Positions 7,490-15,588 of a stretch of DNA of 35,749 nt are shown here, piece by piece. A model generated the notes under the pieces. The model worked only from the letters and a program-made list of their open reading frames with translations, was not told the DNA's origin and made no database searches. Source of the DNA: Azomonas agilis (GTDB lineage Bacteria; Pseudomonadota; Gammaproteobacteria; Pseudomonadales; Pseudomonadaceae); the NCBI RefSeq assembly GCF_007830255.1, contig NZ_VLKG01000017.1:1-35749 (forward strand), in the 5' to 3' direction. The translations under genes and the position numbers were made by a program. The first letter of the stretch is position 1, and each line of letters opens with the position of its first letter.

Positions 7490-7715
7490 TTACACTAGGT
7501 ACGGTTGCCCGTACAACGGATTTCGAATCTGTTGCTGTATCCTTTTATAACAAGGACTTACGAATTAACTATTTGAATTTTATGTAATTTAATAAAGCAT
7601 GCTATAGCGTGATTCGGCTGCATTAGGGACAGTCAGTGTCCCAGAATTGTCCCAGAGTTTCCCCTCTAAAATTCTATTAGTTGCGAGAGTATTTGGGTTA
7701 TCGCAGAATCCAATT

Positions 7716-8693
7716 ATGGCAACTTTTGAACAGCGTCCCAACGGGACATGGCGAGCTAAGGTTCGCAAAAAAGGCTACCCTTCTTTATCTGCATCCTTTG
7801 ATACAAAGGCGGAAGCTCAGCGCTGGGCTACGGAAATTGAAGGCGATATGTCCAGATCTCGCTTTGTCGATATGAGAGAGGCAGAGCAAACAACTCTGCA
7901 CGAGGCTTTGTCTCGTTATAGCAGGGAAGTAACCCCCAGCAAGAAGGGAGCACAGCAAGAGCAAGTTAGGATTGCTCAATGGTTAAAGCACCCTCTAGCT
8001 GCAATGACTCTTGCTGGCTTGAGATCATCGCATCTTGCTGAGTATCGTGATGACCAGTTGAAGCTAGGTCTATCAACGGCTACGGTTAGGCTCAATCTGG
8101 CCGTTATCAGTCATCTATATACAGTTGCGGTAAAAGAGTGGGGAATTGATGGAATCATGAACCCATGCCGTAATATTCGTATGCCTAAAGGCAGCAAAGA
8201 GCGTGACCGAAGGCCAAGTAGGTCAGAGCTAGAAACTCTTTATTCAGAGGCCGCAAAAATTCATGCGGAACTTCCGATAATTGTTGAGCTAGCTGCTGAT
8301 ACAGCTATGCGTAGATCTGAGCTACTGCTGTTACGACGGGATCAAGTAAGAGGGAAGGTGGCATATCTTGAGGATACGAAGAATGGGGATCGTAGATCCG
8401 TGCCTTTATCATCAAGAGCCAGGGATTTGATAGCCTCATTACCTTCAAGGCTTGATGGGATGGTGTTTGGCTTACGCCCAGACACTGTGTCTATTTACTT
8501 TGCCAGAGTGTGCAAGGTTGCAGGAATCAAAGATTTGCGATTCCATGATCTCCGACATGAAGCCACTTCTAGGTTGTTTGAGCGTGGTTTTTCGATGATG
8601 GAGGTGATGGCCATTACGGGCCATCGCACACCCAGTATGTTGCGTCGATACACTCACCTTAGCCCAACCGAGCTTGCAGATAAGCTAGGTTGA
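7716..8693 (+). CDS. int: Tyrosine recombinase (phage integrase)
   Basis: A 325-residue site-specific recombinase that integrates or excises the phage by a covalent 3'-phosphotyrosine step. The N-terminus (MATFEQRPNGTWRAKVRKKG) is an arm-binding AP2-like domain. A SAM-like core-binding domain spans about 60-155. The catalytic domain shows R in ADTAMRRSELLLLRRDQV, K near TKNGDRR, HDLRHEATSRLFERG, the GH of ITGHRTPSMLRRY and the final Tyr in RRYTHL. ATG 7716 gives the family N-terminus; a TTG start at 7647 would add 23 unlikely residues. The 3' end overlaps the convergent excisionase-like gene by 40 bp. Confidence 0.92.
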   Translation: MATFEQRPNGTWRAKVRKKGYPSLSASFDTKAEAQRWATEIEGDMSRSRFVDMREAEQTTLHEALSRYSREVTPSKKGAQQEQVRIAQWLKHPLAAMTLAGLRSSHLAEYRDDQLKLGLSTATVRLNLAVISHLYTVAVKEWGIDGIMNPCRNIRMPKGSKERDRRPSRSELETLYSEAAKIHAELPIIVELAADTAMRRSELLLLRRDQVRGKVAYLEDTKNGDRRSVPLSSRARDLIASLPSRLDGMVFGLRPDTVSIYFARVCKVAGIKDLRFHDLRHEATSRLFERGFSMMEVMAITGHRTPSMLRRYTHLSPTELADKLG

Positions 8694-8947
8694 TTAATGG
8701 TTCTGAGTGTTGGCGCAGGTTGACGTTTTCGCCCCGGTTTTTGTTTCTGGTGACCGCCGTCGCGCAGCTCTCTTAAAAACTTGAGCACGTCAGATCTTAG
8801 CCATGCGTGACGGCCTGCTATTTTGAAGCCTTTTGGGAGCCACTCTGCGCTGCGTCGCATACCATCACGAATGGATGCCTCGGTCTTTCCTAGCAACGAT
8901 GCCATTCCAGATATATAAATTACTTCTGATGAGTCTTTCTCGGGCAT
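8654..8947 (-). CDS. Excisionase-like HTH DNA-binding protein
   Basis: A 97-residue basic protein with a MerR/AlpA-type helix-turn-helix (VIYISGMASLLGKTEASIRDGMRR, then WLPKGFKIAGRHAWLRSDVLKFL). Paired tail to tail with the integrase, it is probably the recombination directionality factor or a regulator of int. ATG 8947 has AGAGG at good spacing; a longer frame up to 9007 has no ribosome site and runs through a perfect palindrome. The C-terminus is Lys/Arg/Pro-rich. It could instead be a simple transcription factor. Confidence 0.7.
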   Translation of the reverse strand: MPEKDSSEVIYISGMASLLGKTEASIRDGMRRSAEWLPKGFKIAGRHAWLRSDVLKFLRELRDGGHQKQKPGRKRQPAPTLRTINQPSLSASSVGLR

Positions 8948-9002
8948 AGCACTACCTCTGCCGACTAATCGGCGGTATTTAGTGGTAAGGGGGAGGGGTT
9001 TC

Positions 9003-9017
9003 TCCATTTGAAATGGA
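9003..9017. promoter_or_regulatory. 15-bp perfect palindrome upstream of the excisionase-like gene
   Basis: TCCATTT, G, AAATGGA is perfectly symmetric and lies 56 bp before the excisionase-like start. It is a candidate operator for that protein or another regulator. No clear promoter could be assigned next to it. Confidence 0.35.
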
Positions 9018-9148
9018 ACAACCCAAAGGCGCTTGAATTCAGTTCTTTGTCATTGCGACAGGATGCGGGCTGGAAAGTAATATGCAGTTTTTACACATTA
9101 CTCAGCGCCTACATTTGTGGTTGGAAAACCGGAAAATTAGCGTGGCTG

Positions 9149-9897
9149 CTAATGGCGAGTATCACTGCCAGTCTGTAGCAATTCCATCAGGTCATTGAAG
9201 CGGCTGACATACCAGTGAGGCTGGGTTTCTTTGGGGTTTGAGGCGCTGACCATGTTCTTGCCGTAGTGCAGGCCAGCTTCAGTAATCGACCAAAACCCTT
9301 TTTGCTTACCGCCGGTACTGGCTCTGTTTGCAGGTTGAGGATTTTAACGGATTGCTCAACGCCAAACTCCTTAGTGAGTTCAGTGAGGGACTTTGTGACT
9401 TCGGCGCTAACTCCACCTGCTGGAGCATCTACCGTATAAGCGGGCAGTAAGCCTGTGGGGTCGATGCCATGCCGTTGGGCAGCAATACCCAGCATGTGCA
9501 GTTTTCCCGACTCACTGACATTGAGCATCCGTGCCGCAGTCTCCACGAGCAACAGTTGATCGGCTAAGGCAGGTGGTAGTGAAACAGGGGGTTTCAGTTG
9601 GGCTTGCTCGGTGTTTTTGAGCTTCTGTAGCACCTTACGGCGAACTCCTTTGGATTCGCGCATGGCTACCAGCATGCATTGGTCGTGGGTCAGTTGCAGA
9701 ACTTCCATCGGAGTGCCGCCACCTTCTGGAGCGGTTACGAAACTTTCGTAAGCGTCGCCCTCTAGCTCGGCTTTAACTCTTTTCAGAAAGTCGTTATTGC
9801 GAATGCTCGACTCTCCAAATTCAGCACGGGTGGCATTGACGATTTCCAGCAGCTCAAGACTGCTCATAGTGACTTCAGTATTAACGATATTACTCAT
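9149..9897 (-). CDS. Rha/KilA-C-like antirepressor with apparent frameshift
   Basis: The main frame (9187-9897) starts behind GGAG with MSNIVNTEVTMSSLELLEIV, a Rha-type start, and continues as a helical regulator. After SKKGF at about 9292 it loses family resemblance. In the frame one base back the text continues as GFWSITEAGLHYGKN and then QPHWYVSRFNDLMELL, a typical antirepressor C-terminus, stopping at 9149. The switch point lies in an AAAAAGGG run. The cause could be a one-base deletion, a homopolymer sequencing error, or -1 frameshifting on C-AAA-AAG. It lies 86 bp behind the C4-controlled antirepressor on the same strand and is probably co-transcribed. Confidence 0.7.
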
Positions 9898-9983
9898 GGT
9901 TTTCTCCAGACAAAGGAATCCCGTGCCGCCCATTTCTGGGCAGCGGGGAAGGCGGGTTAGGGAGTTAGCGCTTCAGGGAAAAC

Positions 9984-10928
9984 TTAACCTCGGATATTCT
10001 GAGCACGGCGTGGTATCCAAATCGGCTGGCTGGGATCACCCGCAGCAGCCAGATTCCGGCGACCATCGAAAGCTCCGCGATTACGAGCGGCCTGTTCCAT
10101 CTGTGGCCCAAAGCGTTCATGCAAATGAGCGACTACTTCGCGGCATTCACTCAGGCAGGTCGGTACGTTGATCAGCTTGACCGGACGCAGTACATCAAAG
10201 ATGGGTTTGACCTCTTCGCCCACATGGATCAGCTCCAGCGTGTCGATGCAGAACACATACAGCATGGCTAGATCGAGTTCGTCCAAAGTGGTGTCGGTGG
10301 GAGCTTTCCCCAAAAACTCCCCTTCCAAAAACCGCCGACTGAGCAGGCTAACGGCCTCGCTGAACTGTTCGGCAGGAATGTCCTTGTACGACTTACAGGC
10401 AAAGGATTTACTCAGGGAGCCCCAACATTTTCTGGCCGCTGCGCCTTGTTTCTCTTTGGGCAGGGTTTCGAGGTGGTTTTTGACGAGGGCACGGATGATG
10501 GATTGCTGTTCTTCGGTGAGGGCTCCGGGTAGGGCTTTGGGCTTTTTGGGTTTGCGGGGGTTGGTGGCTTCGCCCTGCTGGAAGTAAGCCGCCAAAACGT
10601 GGAAACACTCGCGCTGGTACTGGATTAGGCGCGGGCGGATTTCGGGTTTAACGCGGTTGGTGTCTACGCCGAATAGCCAGCCATTGAGGTAGTCGAGGGG
10701 GAGGCAAAGGGTTTCTTGTTCGCCGCCTTCTGAGGGTGTGGTCATGATGACCATACCTTCTTTAAGCACCTGATTACGCTGGATTCGATTGTATTGAGAC
10801 TTCCAGTCAAGGCCAATTGCTGTACAAATAGGCTTCATGGCGACCAAATGTTCACCCTTTTGGCTAGTGATGACGGTAAGGGCTTGGCCGTGAAATTCGA
10901 CAGTTGCTAGTTGAGTATTGCTGTTCAT
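9984..10928 (-). CDS. P22_AR_N-type antirepressor, C4-controlled
   Basis: A 314-residue protein. Residues 1-120 match the phage antirepressor N-terminal family (VEFHGQALTVITSQKGEHLVAMKPICTAIGLDW, then LPLDYLNGWLFGVD and YQRECFHVLAAYF). A Pro/Lys linker follows. The C-terminal ~130 residues, from DIPAEQF, are nearly the same module as in the BRO protein at 29568 (ELDLAMLYVFCIDTLEL; VAHLHERFGPQMEQAAR; NLAAAGD-x-SQPIW). The start ATG 10928 lies behind CGGAGAAGCAAC, the target of the second C4 RNA. Expected role: inactivate a repressor when C4 control fails. The shared tail suggests the N-terminal target-binding domains were exchanged by recombination. Confidence 0.8.
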   Translation of the reverse strand: MNSNTQLATVEFHGQALTVITSQKGEHLVAMKPICTAIGLDWKSQYNRIQRNQVLKEGMVIMTTPSEGGEQETLCLPLDYLNGWLFGVDTNRVKPEIRPRLIQYQRECFHVLAAYFQQGEATNPRKPKKPKALPGALTEEQQSIIRALVKNHLETLPKEKQGAAARKCWGSLSKSFACKSYKDIPAEQFSEAVSLLSRRFLEGEFLGKAPTDTTLDELDLAMLYVFCIDTLELIHVGEEVKPIFDVLRPVKLINVPTCLSECREVVAHLHERFGPQMEQAARNRGAFDGRRNLAAAGDPSQPIWIPRRAQNIRG

Positions 10929-10975
10929 AGTTGCTTCTCCGTTTCGACACGGGTTGACCACCATGGAATTATGGT

Positions 10976-11053
10976 GGCCGGGAGGTTCGAAACCCGAGCA
11001 ACACGGGTGGACTTCTTCCCCTTTCGGGTGTTGTATCCGTCACCCTCCCGGCC
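10976..11053 (-). ncRNA. c4: C4-type antisense RNA, unit 2
   Basis: A perfect 10-bp closing stem (10976-10985 with 11044-11053, GGCCGGGAGG/CCTCCCGGCC) encloses a GAAA hairpin and a CCCG/CGGG hairpin on the minus strand. The hairpin loop GTTGCT (b', 11002-10997) matches AGCAAC just before the ATG at 10928. GTTTCGA (a', in 10984-10994) matches TCGAAAC (10947-10941). Upstream a1 (11142-11148) and b1 (11131-11138) carry the same pairing sequences. The layout equals units 1 and 3 but the pairing sequences are different, so the RNA should be specific for its own gene. Confidence 0.8.
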
Positions 11054-11095
11054 ATAAACAGGCAGGCAGTAGCCCACACTCAAAAACTGAGGGCG

Positions 11096-11122
11096 AAAAA
11101 AATCCACGGCTGACGGGCGTGG
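11096..11122 (-). terminator. Intrinsic terminator in C4 unit 2
   Basis: On the minus strand CCACG and CGTGG pair around a 9-base loop, followed by A and a T-run (A-run at 11096-11102 on the plus strand). It lies between the a1/b1 elements and the antisense RNA. Confidence 0.6.
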
Positions 11123-11163
11123 GGTGATCCGGTTGCTTAGAGTTTCGACACTCTTGGGTGGGG

Positions 11164-11192
11164 AGGTTAGCGGGTAAGGGGGTGGGTGTCAA
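11164..11192 (-). promoter_or_regulatory. Promoter of C4 unit 2 and the leftward antirepressor operon
   Basis: On the minus strand TTGACA (11192-11187), 17 bp, TAACCT (11169-11164). The first 14 bases, TTGACACCCACCCC, are identical to the promoter of C4 unit 3 at 29316. Confidence 0.65.
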
Positions 11193-11277
11193 TTTAAACC
11201 ATTAAGATTTGACTTATATCAATATTTTAATAAGTCGAGTTTATTGACAATAAAAACCAAAATTTGGAGTGCTAAAA

Positions 11278-12228
11278 ATGTATGAGGGTATTTCCCTTAA
11301 AGGGTTAAGTTCGGATTCTTTTAATGACTTAGTAGTTGATGAGACTGAGGTGACTGAATACAAAAATAAAAAAGCTATATCTTTTAAATCTTTAGAAGAA
11401 TTTTACCTTGATAATGCAGATTATGATGAGTCAAATACTACCAATACCAGCGAGGTATTTAGTGCGGATCTAATTATTAACAGTCTTTTTCCATCAGTTA
11501 AGAATGCAGAGGTATTTATATCTCACTCTCATGCTGATAAGGATCTAGCTATTAAATTAGCTTTTTATCTTAATAGAAAATTTAATTTGAATGTATTTAT
11601 TGATTCTTGCGTATGGGCTCACTCAAGTGACTTGCTACTTGCTGTAGTACGCAAGCATTGCCCATCTAAAAAAGATGAAAAAACTTTCGACTATGAGCAA
11701 TCTATGAAGGCAGCAGCACATGTTAATATGATGCTTAATGCCGCACTACATAAAATGATTGATACGGCAGAGCTTTTTCTATTTATCGATACGGATAACT
11801 CCGTTGGGTTGCGTAATGTTATTAACAATGAAGAAAAAACATTTTCTCCATGGATATTTTCAGAGCTTTTTGTCAGCTCAATTATTCAGCGTAATCCCCC
11901 TAAATGGCTTAGTAATTTACAAGCAACATTAGAGAGTATTGAAAAAAGTAAAAATAAAGGCATTGCATCACATGAAGACGCTACAAAAGTAAAATTTGCT
12001 CATGGGCTTTATAAAGAGCACTTACTTGAGCTTTCATCTGAAGACTTTTTTAAGAATGCAGAGCATATTATTAAATCAAATAATTACTGCTCTAATGAAA
12101 GAGATGCTTTAATTCTTGAAGCATTAGAAGGTAGTTTTCATTTTAAGAAGCAAAGAAATAAAGAATGTTTTTTAAAATGGATTTTTGATTTAGCAGAATA
12201 CTATAGAGCATCCATGAATGACAACTAG
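11278..12228 (+). CDS. TIR-like domain protein, putative defence effector
   Basis: A 316-residue protein with a TIR-like domain from about residue 70: NAEVFISHSHADKDLAIKLAFYLNRK, a Val-Phe-Ile-Asp strand, and SPWIFSEL, which places a Glu where TIR NAD+ glycohydrolases have their catalytic residue. The N-terminal ~65 residues are acidic and unknown; the C-terminus is helical and Lys-rich. ATG 11278 has GGAG at 8-base spacing; GTG 11269 is an alternative. The gene is much more AT-rich than its neighbours and overlaps the next gene by 11 bp. TIR proteins in phage accessory loci usually act in abortive immunity; the trigger here is unknown. Confidence 0.7.
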   Translation: MYEGISLKGLSSDSFNDLVVDETEVTEYKNKKAISFKSLEEFYLDNADYDESNTTNTSEVFSADLIINSLFPSVKNAEVFISHSHADKDLAIKLAFYLNRKFNLNVFIDSCVWAHSSDLLLAVVRKHCPSKKDEKTFDYEQSMKAAAHVNMMLNAALHKMIDTAELFLFIDTDNSVGLRNVINNEEKTFSPWIFSELFVSSIIQRNPPKWLSNLQATLESIEKSKNKGIASHEDATKVKFAHGLYKEHLLELSSEDFFKNAEHIIKSNNYCSNERDALILEALEGSFHFKKQRNKECFLKWIFDLAEYYRASMNDN

Positions 12229-12721
12229 CCTATCAGATGAAGTTCACCAAAAAATTGCTTTTTTAAACATTCTTCAGGGTATTATAAATAGGCTTGCGAA
12301 TACCGTATCAGTAATTAAGGGAGCTAGTGTTACAGTTTTTAGTGCGCTTTTAGCCTTCTCATCAGGAGAGAAGATTAATTTTTCAGGATGGGTTTTTATT
12401 GCTCCGAGTATCGTATTTTGGTTTATGCATGCCTACTTTCTTCAACAGGAGCGAGCATTTAGGAAAATTTATAATCGTGAGGCGATGCATCCTGAGAAAG
12501 CTCCAGTTAGCTTTATTATTGAAAAGAAGGATTTAGATAATGTTCGTGAAAATATCTGGTCTGTTTTCTTTAGTAAAACTGTAGCTTTTTTTAATTTAGG
12601 TATGTTTTTATCATTTATTCTTGTTTATAACGTAGGGAAAGCACAGGGCAATGTCAACGTGGAAAGGTTAGCAGGCTATATCACATCTCTATCCAACTAT
12701 TTTAAATCTTTTTGCCAATAA
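12218..12721 (+). CDS. Membrane protein partnered with TIR-like protein
   Basis: A 167-residue protein with about three hydrophobic helices (roughly residues 32-50, 57-78 and 117-138) separated by a charged cytoplasmic part (QQERAFRKIYNREA). Its start lies inside the end of the TIR-like gene (11-bp overlap), so the two are made together. I recall similar small membrane proteins beside TIR genes but cannot name the family. It may tether the TIR protein to the membrane or act as the membrane-damaging or sensing half of the pair. Base use is as AT-rich as the TIR gene. Confidence 0.65.
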   Translation: MTTSLSDEVHQKIAFLNILQGIINRLANTVSVIKGASVTVFSALLAFSSGEKINFSGWVFIAPSIVFWFMHAYFLQQERAFRKIYNREAMHPEKAPVSFIIEKKDLDNVRENIWSVFFSKTVAFFNLGMFLSFILVYNVGKAQGNVNVERLAGYITSLSNYFKSFCQ

Positions 12722-12741
12722 AAAGCCCCTAGTTAGGGGCT
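12720..12741 (-). terminator. Terminator of the leftward early operon
   Basis: AGCCCCTA and TAGGGGCT form a perfect stem. Read on the minus strand it is followed by TTTTTATT, so it ends the operon whose last gene is the exonuclease at 12763-13431. It also lies right behind the membrane protein gene coming from the other side. Confidence 0.75.
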
Positions 12742-12762
12742 GTGGTGTCGAGCGTTAAGGGT

Positions 12763-13431
12763 TTACCCCCGCAAAGCCTTCACAAGGTACGGATCAACAT
12801 CGGGTTGGCGCAGCAGCCATGCTCGGTAGTCGCTAGGGAGATCCTTAATTGGCAATCCTTTATGTTTTCCAAAGGCCATGACTTTGGGGATTCGCGCGGC
12901 TTCTGAGTATTGCCATAGCGCTTCCCATGAGCTGACGGTCTGCCCGCGAGCCTTCAGTGCTTCTAAAATCTTGATCAGCAGTAGGCGGCAGTTTTTAACG
13001 TCATCCAGCGCGGCATGCGCATTGCGCAGTAGGTCACGGGCTTCGGTGCGGTAGTGCAGGTAGATTAGGGCGGACTGGCTGTGGCTGTCGGCATCAGGCC
13101 AAAGATCACGGCTTAGGGCGGCAGTACAGATGCGCTTTAGGTCAGGCTGGCCGATCACGCTCCAGTCATAGTCTACGTTATGCCCGATCAGGTAATGAGC
13201 ATCAGCAGGCAGCTTGAACTGTGTATGTGGCGGGCAGTCCAACAGTTCCTCATCTAGAATGTGACAGGTGGCCAGCGCTCCCAGCTCAATCGGTTTGCCG
13301 GGGCGATAGCGTTGCAGAAACTCTTCAGTTACTGCCAGAGTACTTGGTGTATCCAACTTCAGCCAAGCCGCTTCAACAAGGTGCGGTTCCTGAAACCCTG
13401 TGGTTTCACTGTCAAAAATATAGGCGGTCAT
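12763..13431 (-). CDS. DEDDh 3'-5' exonuclease (ExoX/DnaQ-like)
   Basis: A 222-residue exonuclease that should remove nucleotides from 3' ends using two metal ions. Visible are Exo I (IFDSETTGF, D and E), Exo II (HYLIGHNVDYDW) and Exo III (HAALDDVKN, with the DEDDh His). The C-terminal ~45 residues (VMAFGKHKGLPIKDLPSDYRAWLLRQ) form the small domain often attached to ExoX-like proteins. It is the last gene of the early left operon, after SSB and a PD-(D/E)XK protein, and probably takes part in phage recombination or DNA processing. Confidence 0.88.
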   Translation of the reverse strand: MTAYIFDSETTGFQEPHLVEAAWLKLDTPSTLAVTEEFLQRYRPGKPIELGALATCHILDEELLDCPPHTQFKLPADAHYLIGHNVDYDWSVIGQPDLKRICTAALSRDLWPDADSHSQSALIYLHYRTEARDLLRNAHAALDDVKNCRLLLIKILEALKARGQTVSSWEALWQYSEAARIPKVMAFGKHKGLPIKDLPSDYRAWLLRQPDVDPYLVKALRG

Positions 13432-13469
13432 GGTTATTTCCGTGGGTATAACTCGTATTAGATTGGAGA

Positions 13470-14024
13470 CTACTGTTTGGATGGCAATGATTTGAAAAAT
13501 GAGCGAAGTTCGTTATATGAAATCTCGTAATCCGCCCATTTTCCTCCACGCTCAGAGAGCGAGATCGTTTGGTAGCGTCTAATTAGCTCTCCCGGAACTA
13601 ACAGAGTCATAAGGAGTTGGTCGCCTACCTCGTCCAAACAAAAACAGACAAAGAAATCGGCAAGCATTTCTTGTTTCTTCAAGCTGAATGCCCATCGACG
13701 CTGTTTGCAGGCTTTATGGCTAAGTTTCAGTTTCGATGTCTTCACATCTACGCCATAGCCTTGAACAAGAAAGTCGATCTTGCTTTGGAATTTCCCAGAG
13801 TTGCTGTTATGGGCTTCAGGAACAAAAGAGGCGAACATTTGTTCCCCTCTAGCCGCCAACTTATCTGTATCTGAGCCATATCGGAGCTTGTCACCTATCA
13901 CTGGCTCCCCTGCATTTCGCAGGTGAACATAGACGGTTTGCCAAGGTATCCCAACCTCTTGAGCAGCTAGCTTCAGGTTCTTATGAGCTCTATACGCCTC
14001 AATACATGACTGCTGAATGCTCAT
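13470..14024 (-). CDS. HTH plus PD-(D/E)XK nuclease-fold protein
   Basis: 184 residues. The first ~40 form a helix-turn-helix (YRAHKNLKLAAQEVGIPWQTVYVHLRN). The rest looks like a restriction-endonuclease-like fold: an acidic helix near AARGEQMF, the D of KIDFLVQGYG, and VDVKTS giving the D-x-K signature, then a conserved FFVCFCLDE strand. Function could be Holliday junction or recombination-intermediate cleavage. It sits 8 bp behind SSB in the same operon. The exact family is inferred by eye. Confidence 0.6.
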   Translation of the reverse strand: MSIQQSCIEAYRAHKNLKLAAQEVGIPWQTVYVHLRNAGEPVIGDKLRYGSDTDKLAARGEQMFASFVPEAHNSNSGKFQSKIDFLVQGYGVDVKTSKLKLSHKACKQRRWAFSLKKQEMLADFFVCFCLDEVGDQLLMTLLVPGELIRRYQTISLSERGGKWADYEISYNELRSFFKSLPSKQ

Positions 14025-14032
14025 GAATCTGC

Positions 14033-14548
14033 CTAAAATGGTATGGAGTCATCATCGAAGTTGTCATAGTCCGGCAAAGGCTGCTGTACGGGCGGCTGAC
14101 GAACTCTTTGATTAGTGTTTTGAGGTGGTGCGGATTTGGGAGGGGCTTGTTTAGGCGGAGGCGCATGGCCTCCTGTTTGGCTCTGATCGTTTCCTGCTTT
14201 AGAGCCACCCAGTAATTGCAGCGTACCTTGCTGGTCAACTACGATTTCTGTGGTGTAATGGTCTTGACCGTCTTGGCCTTGCCACTTACGGGTTTGTAAG
14301 CGGCCTTCGACATAAACCTGTGCACCTTTTTTCAGGTATTCACCGGCAATCTCAGCAATCTTCCCGAAAAAGACTACGCGATGCCATTCGGTGCGCTCCT
14401 GAGCCTGTCCCGTTTGTTTATCCTTCCAGCTATCCGAGGTAGCCAGTGTGATATTGGTCACTGCATTACCGTTGGGCAAATAGCGGGTTTCTGGATCGCC
14501 ACCCACATGACCCAGTAGGATGACTTTGTTAACGCCGCGACTAGCCAT
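14033..14548 (-). CDS. ssb: Single-stranded DNA-binding protein
   Basis: A 171-residue SSB. The OB fold begins [27 protein letters not shown] and continues with [31 protein letters not shown] Gly/Pro/Gln-rich linker leads to the acidic partner-binding tip DDDSIPF. ATG 14548 has AGGA behind it and gives the family start; the frame open to 14635 is the end of the ATPase gene read in another phase. It overlaps the ATPase gene by 8 bp, so the two are probably co-translated, as expected for a recombinase and its SSB. Confidence 0.95.
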   Translation of the reverse strand: MASRGVNKVILLGHVGGDPETRYLPNGNAVTNITLATSDSWKDKQTGQAQERTEWHRVVFFGKIAEIAGEYLKKGAQVYVEGRLQTRKWQGQDGQDHYTTEIVVDQQGTLQLLGGSKAGNDQSQTGGHAPPPKQAPPKSAPPQNTNQRVRQPPVQQPLPDYDNFDDDSIPF

Positions 14549-15431
14549 AAGCGGTTTCCTGTCTCCGTGCAGTGAATGCCTGTTTCCTTGCTTCATAGGC
14601 AGTCTGGACTTTGGCTTGTAGGTGGTCTTGGCCATTCAGCTCGCGCCATGCAACGGCAAAAGCGGCTTGCAGGTCAGCAACAGTGGTGGCTTCATCAAGG
14701 GTAGCGATAAAGTCCACCACCATAGATTGTGCTCGCTGGTCTGGGTTTTCGCTGCCGCTGTTGAGCCAATGCAGCAGTTTTTGCCCAGTTTCTTCGGTAA
14801 TTTGTTCGGGGTCTTGGAATAGGCGCGTCCGGTCTTTGCTGGCATTGGCGATACCGCCACTACCGTGGGTCATATCAAGAACGGTCGTGAACTCATAGTC
14901 CGAACCCTCACGCTGCTCAGACTTCATGCCGAGCTTTACAACCTTTTTATCCTCTCCTTGGGCCGTTTCTGTCTTGCTGCGCATGGTGCAGATAATGTGC
15001 AGTGGCGTTGCCAGAATCTTGTCTATTAATTTTCTGTGGCGCGGTGTTGTTTCATTCCAGGCTGACCATGTGTTGCCTCGGTATTTGGCCCGTGCAATCT
15101 GGTCGTTGATTTCAAGGCATCCGCCCGATCCCATCCATTCGTGGGAGTAGCTGTCAATGATCAGGGTGTTGTATCCAGCTGCTTCAGCGCCTTTGATTAC
15201 TTCAATGTAGCGTTCTGGCGAGTAGGGTGGTTCAAGTCCGCAGGTATCGAACTCTGGGATGCCTTCCATCCCGGCATACAGGGAAGCGCTTTCGTGTTCG
15301 GTATCCAGCACCGCTATTTTTCCGCCTAAACCTTTGGCAATTAAAAGGGCGGAGTAGGTTTTTCCTGATCCTGAGGGGCCGGAGAGGGCAAGTCTAAGGC
15401 GGGCTTGTTTGCGTTCAGCTTTCTTGAACAT
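14541..15431 (-). CDS. RecA-like AAA ATPase (Sak4-type recombinase candidate)
   Basis: A 296-residue P-loop ATPase. Walker A is [10 protein letters not shown] (about residues 18-27) and Walker B is [32 protein letters not shown] and TGQKLLHWL follow as in the phage AAA_24 family. That family includes Sak4-type single-strand annealing recombinases that work with an SSB, and SSB is the next gene here. ATG 15431 sits behind GGAG; a longer frame up to 15563 is out of family and overlaps a real small ORF. The C-terminal ~60 residues look like a separate helical tail. Confidence 0.82.
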   Translation of the reverse strand: MFKKAERKQARLRLALSGPSGSGKTYSALLIAKGLGGKIAVLDTEHESASLYAGMEGIPEFDTCGLEPPYSPERYIEVIKGAEAAGYNTLIIDSYSHEWMGSGGCLEINDQIARAKYRGNTWSAWNETTPRHRKLIDKILATPLHIICTMRSKTETAQGEDKKVVKLGMKSEQREGSDYEFTTVLDMTHGSGGIANASKDRTRLFQDPEQITEETGQKLLHWLNSGSENPDQRAQSMVVDFIATLDEATTVADLQAAFAVAWRELNGQDHLQAKVQTAYEARKQAFTARRQETAYG

Positions 15432-15588
15432 GGTGACGGCTCCAATTGCGTTCATATTCCCGCTCAATGCGAGCGGCTTCTTCCAAATATTCGCGGCGGT
15501 CATCACCATGAAAGCGTTCAGGGTTGAAGCTGCCGGTTTGTGCCCAGTCGAGTTGGGCGGCAAAACGAGGGGGAAGTACGAGATCCAT
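15415..15588 (-). CDS. Small conserved-looking ORF in early operon (57 aa)
   Basis: Encodes 57 residues beginning MDLVLPPRFAAQLDW and ending in a charged helix rich in Glu and Arg (YLEEAARIEREYERNW). The ATG overlaps the stop of the preceding gene as TAATG, and its 3' end overlaps the ATPase gene by 17 bp. This exact tiling argues for a real gene, although I know no family. It fills what would otherwise be the only gap in the operon. Confidence 0.6.
   Translation of the reverse strand: MDLVLPPRFAAQLDWAQTGSFNPERFHGDDRREYLEEAARIEREYERNWSRHHVQES

Noticed and set aside
487-7494. Left block as an intact Mu-type transposon
   Set aside because: No transposase, no matching target duplication next to the repeats, and the orientation of the left copies is mixed.
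7499-7534. tRNA-like hairpins near the integrase
   Set aside because: TTTCGAA within a stem recalls a T-loop, but acceptor stem, D-arm and anticodon arm cannot be drawn; no att core repeat is found in the window.
9292-9310. Firm call of programmed -1 frameshifting in the antirepressor
   Set aside because: The heptamer is imperfect (C-AAA-AAG) and a deletion or read error explains the data as well; kept only as an option.
15432-15563. Longer N-terminus for the RecA-like ATPase
   Set aside because: The added 44 residues do not fit the family and lie over the better-supported 57-aa gene; ATG 15431 has its own ribosome site.
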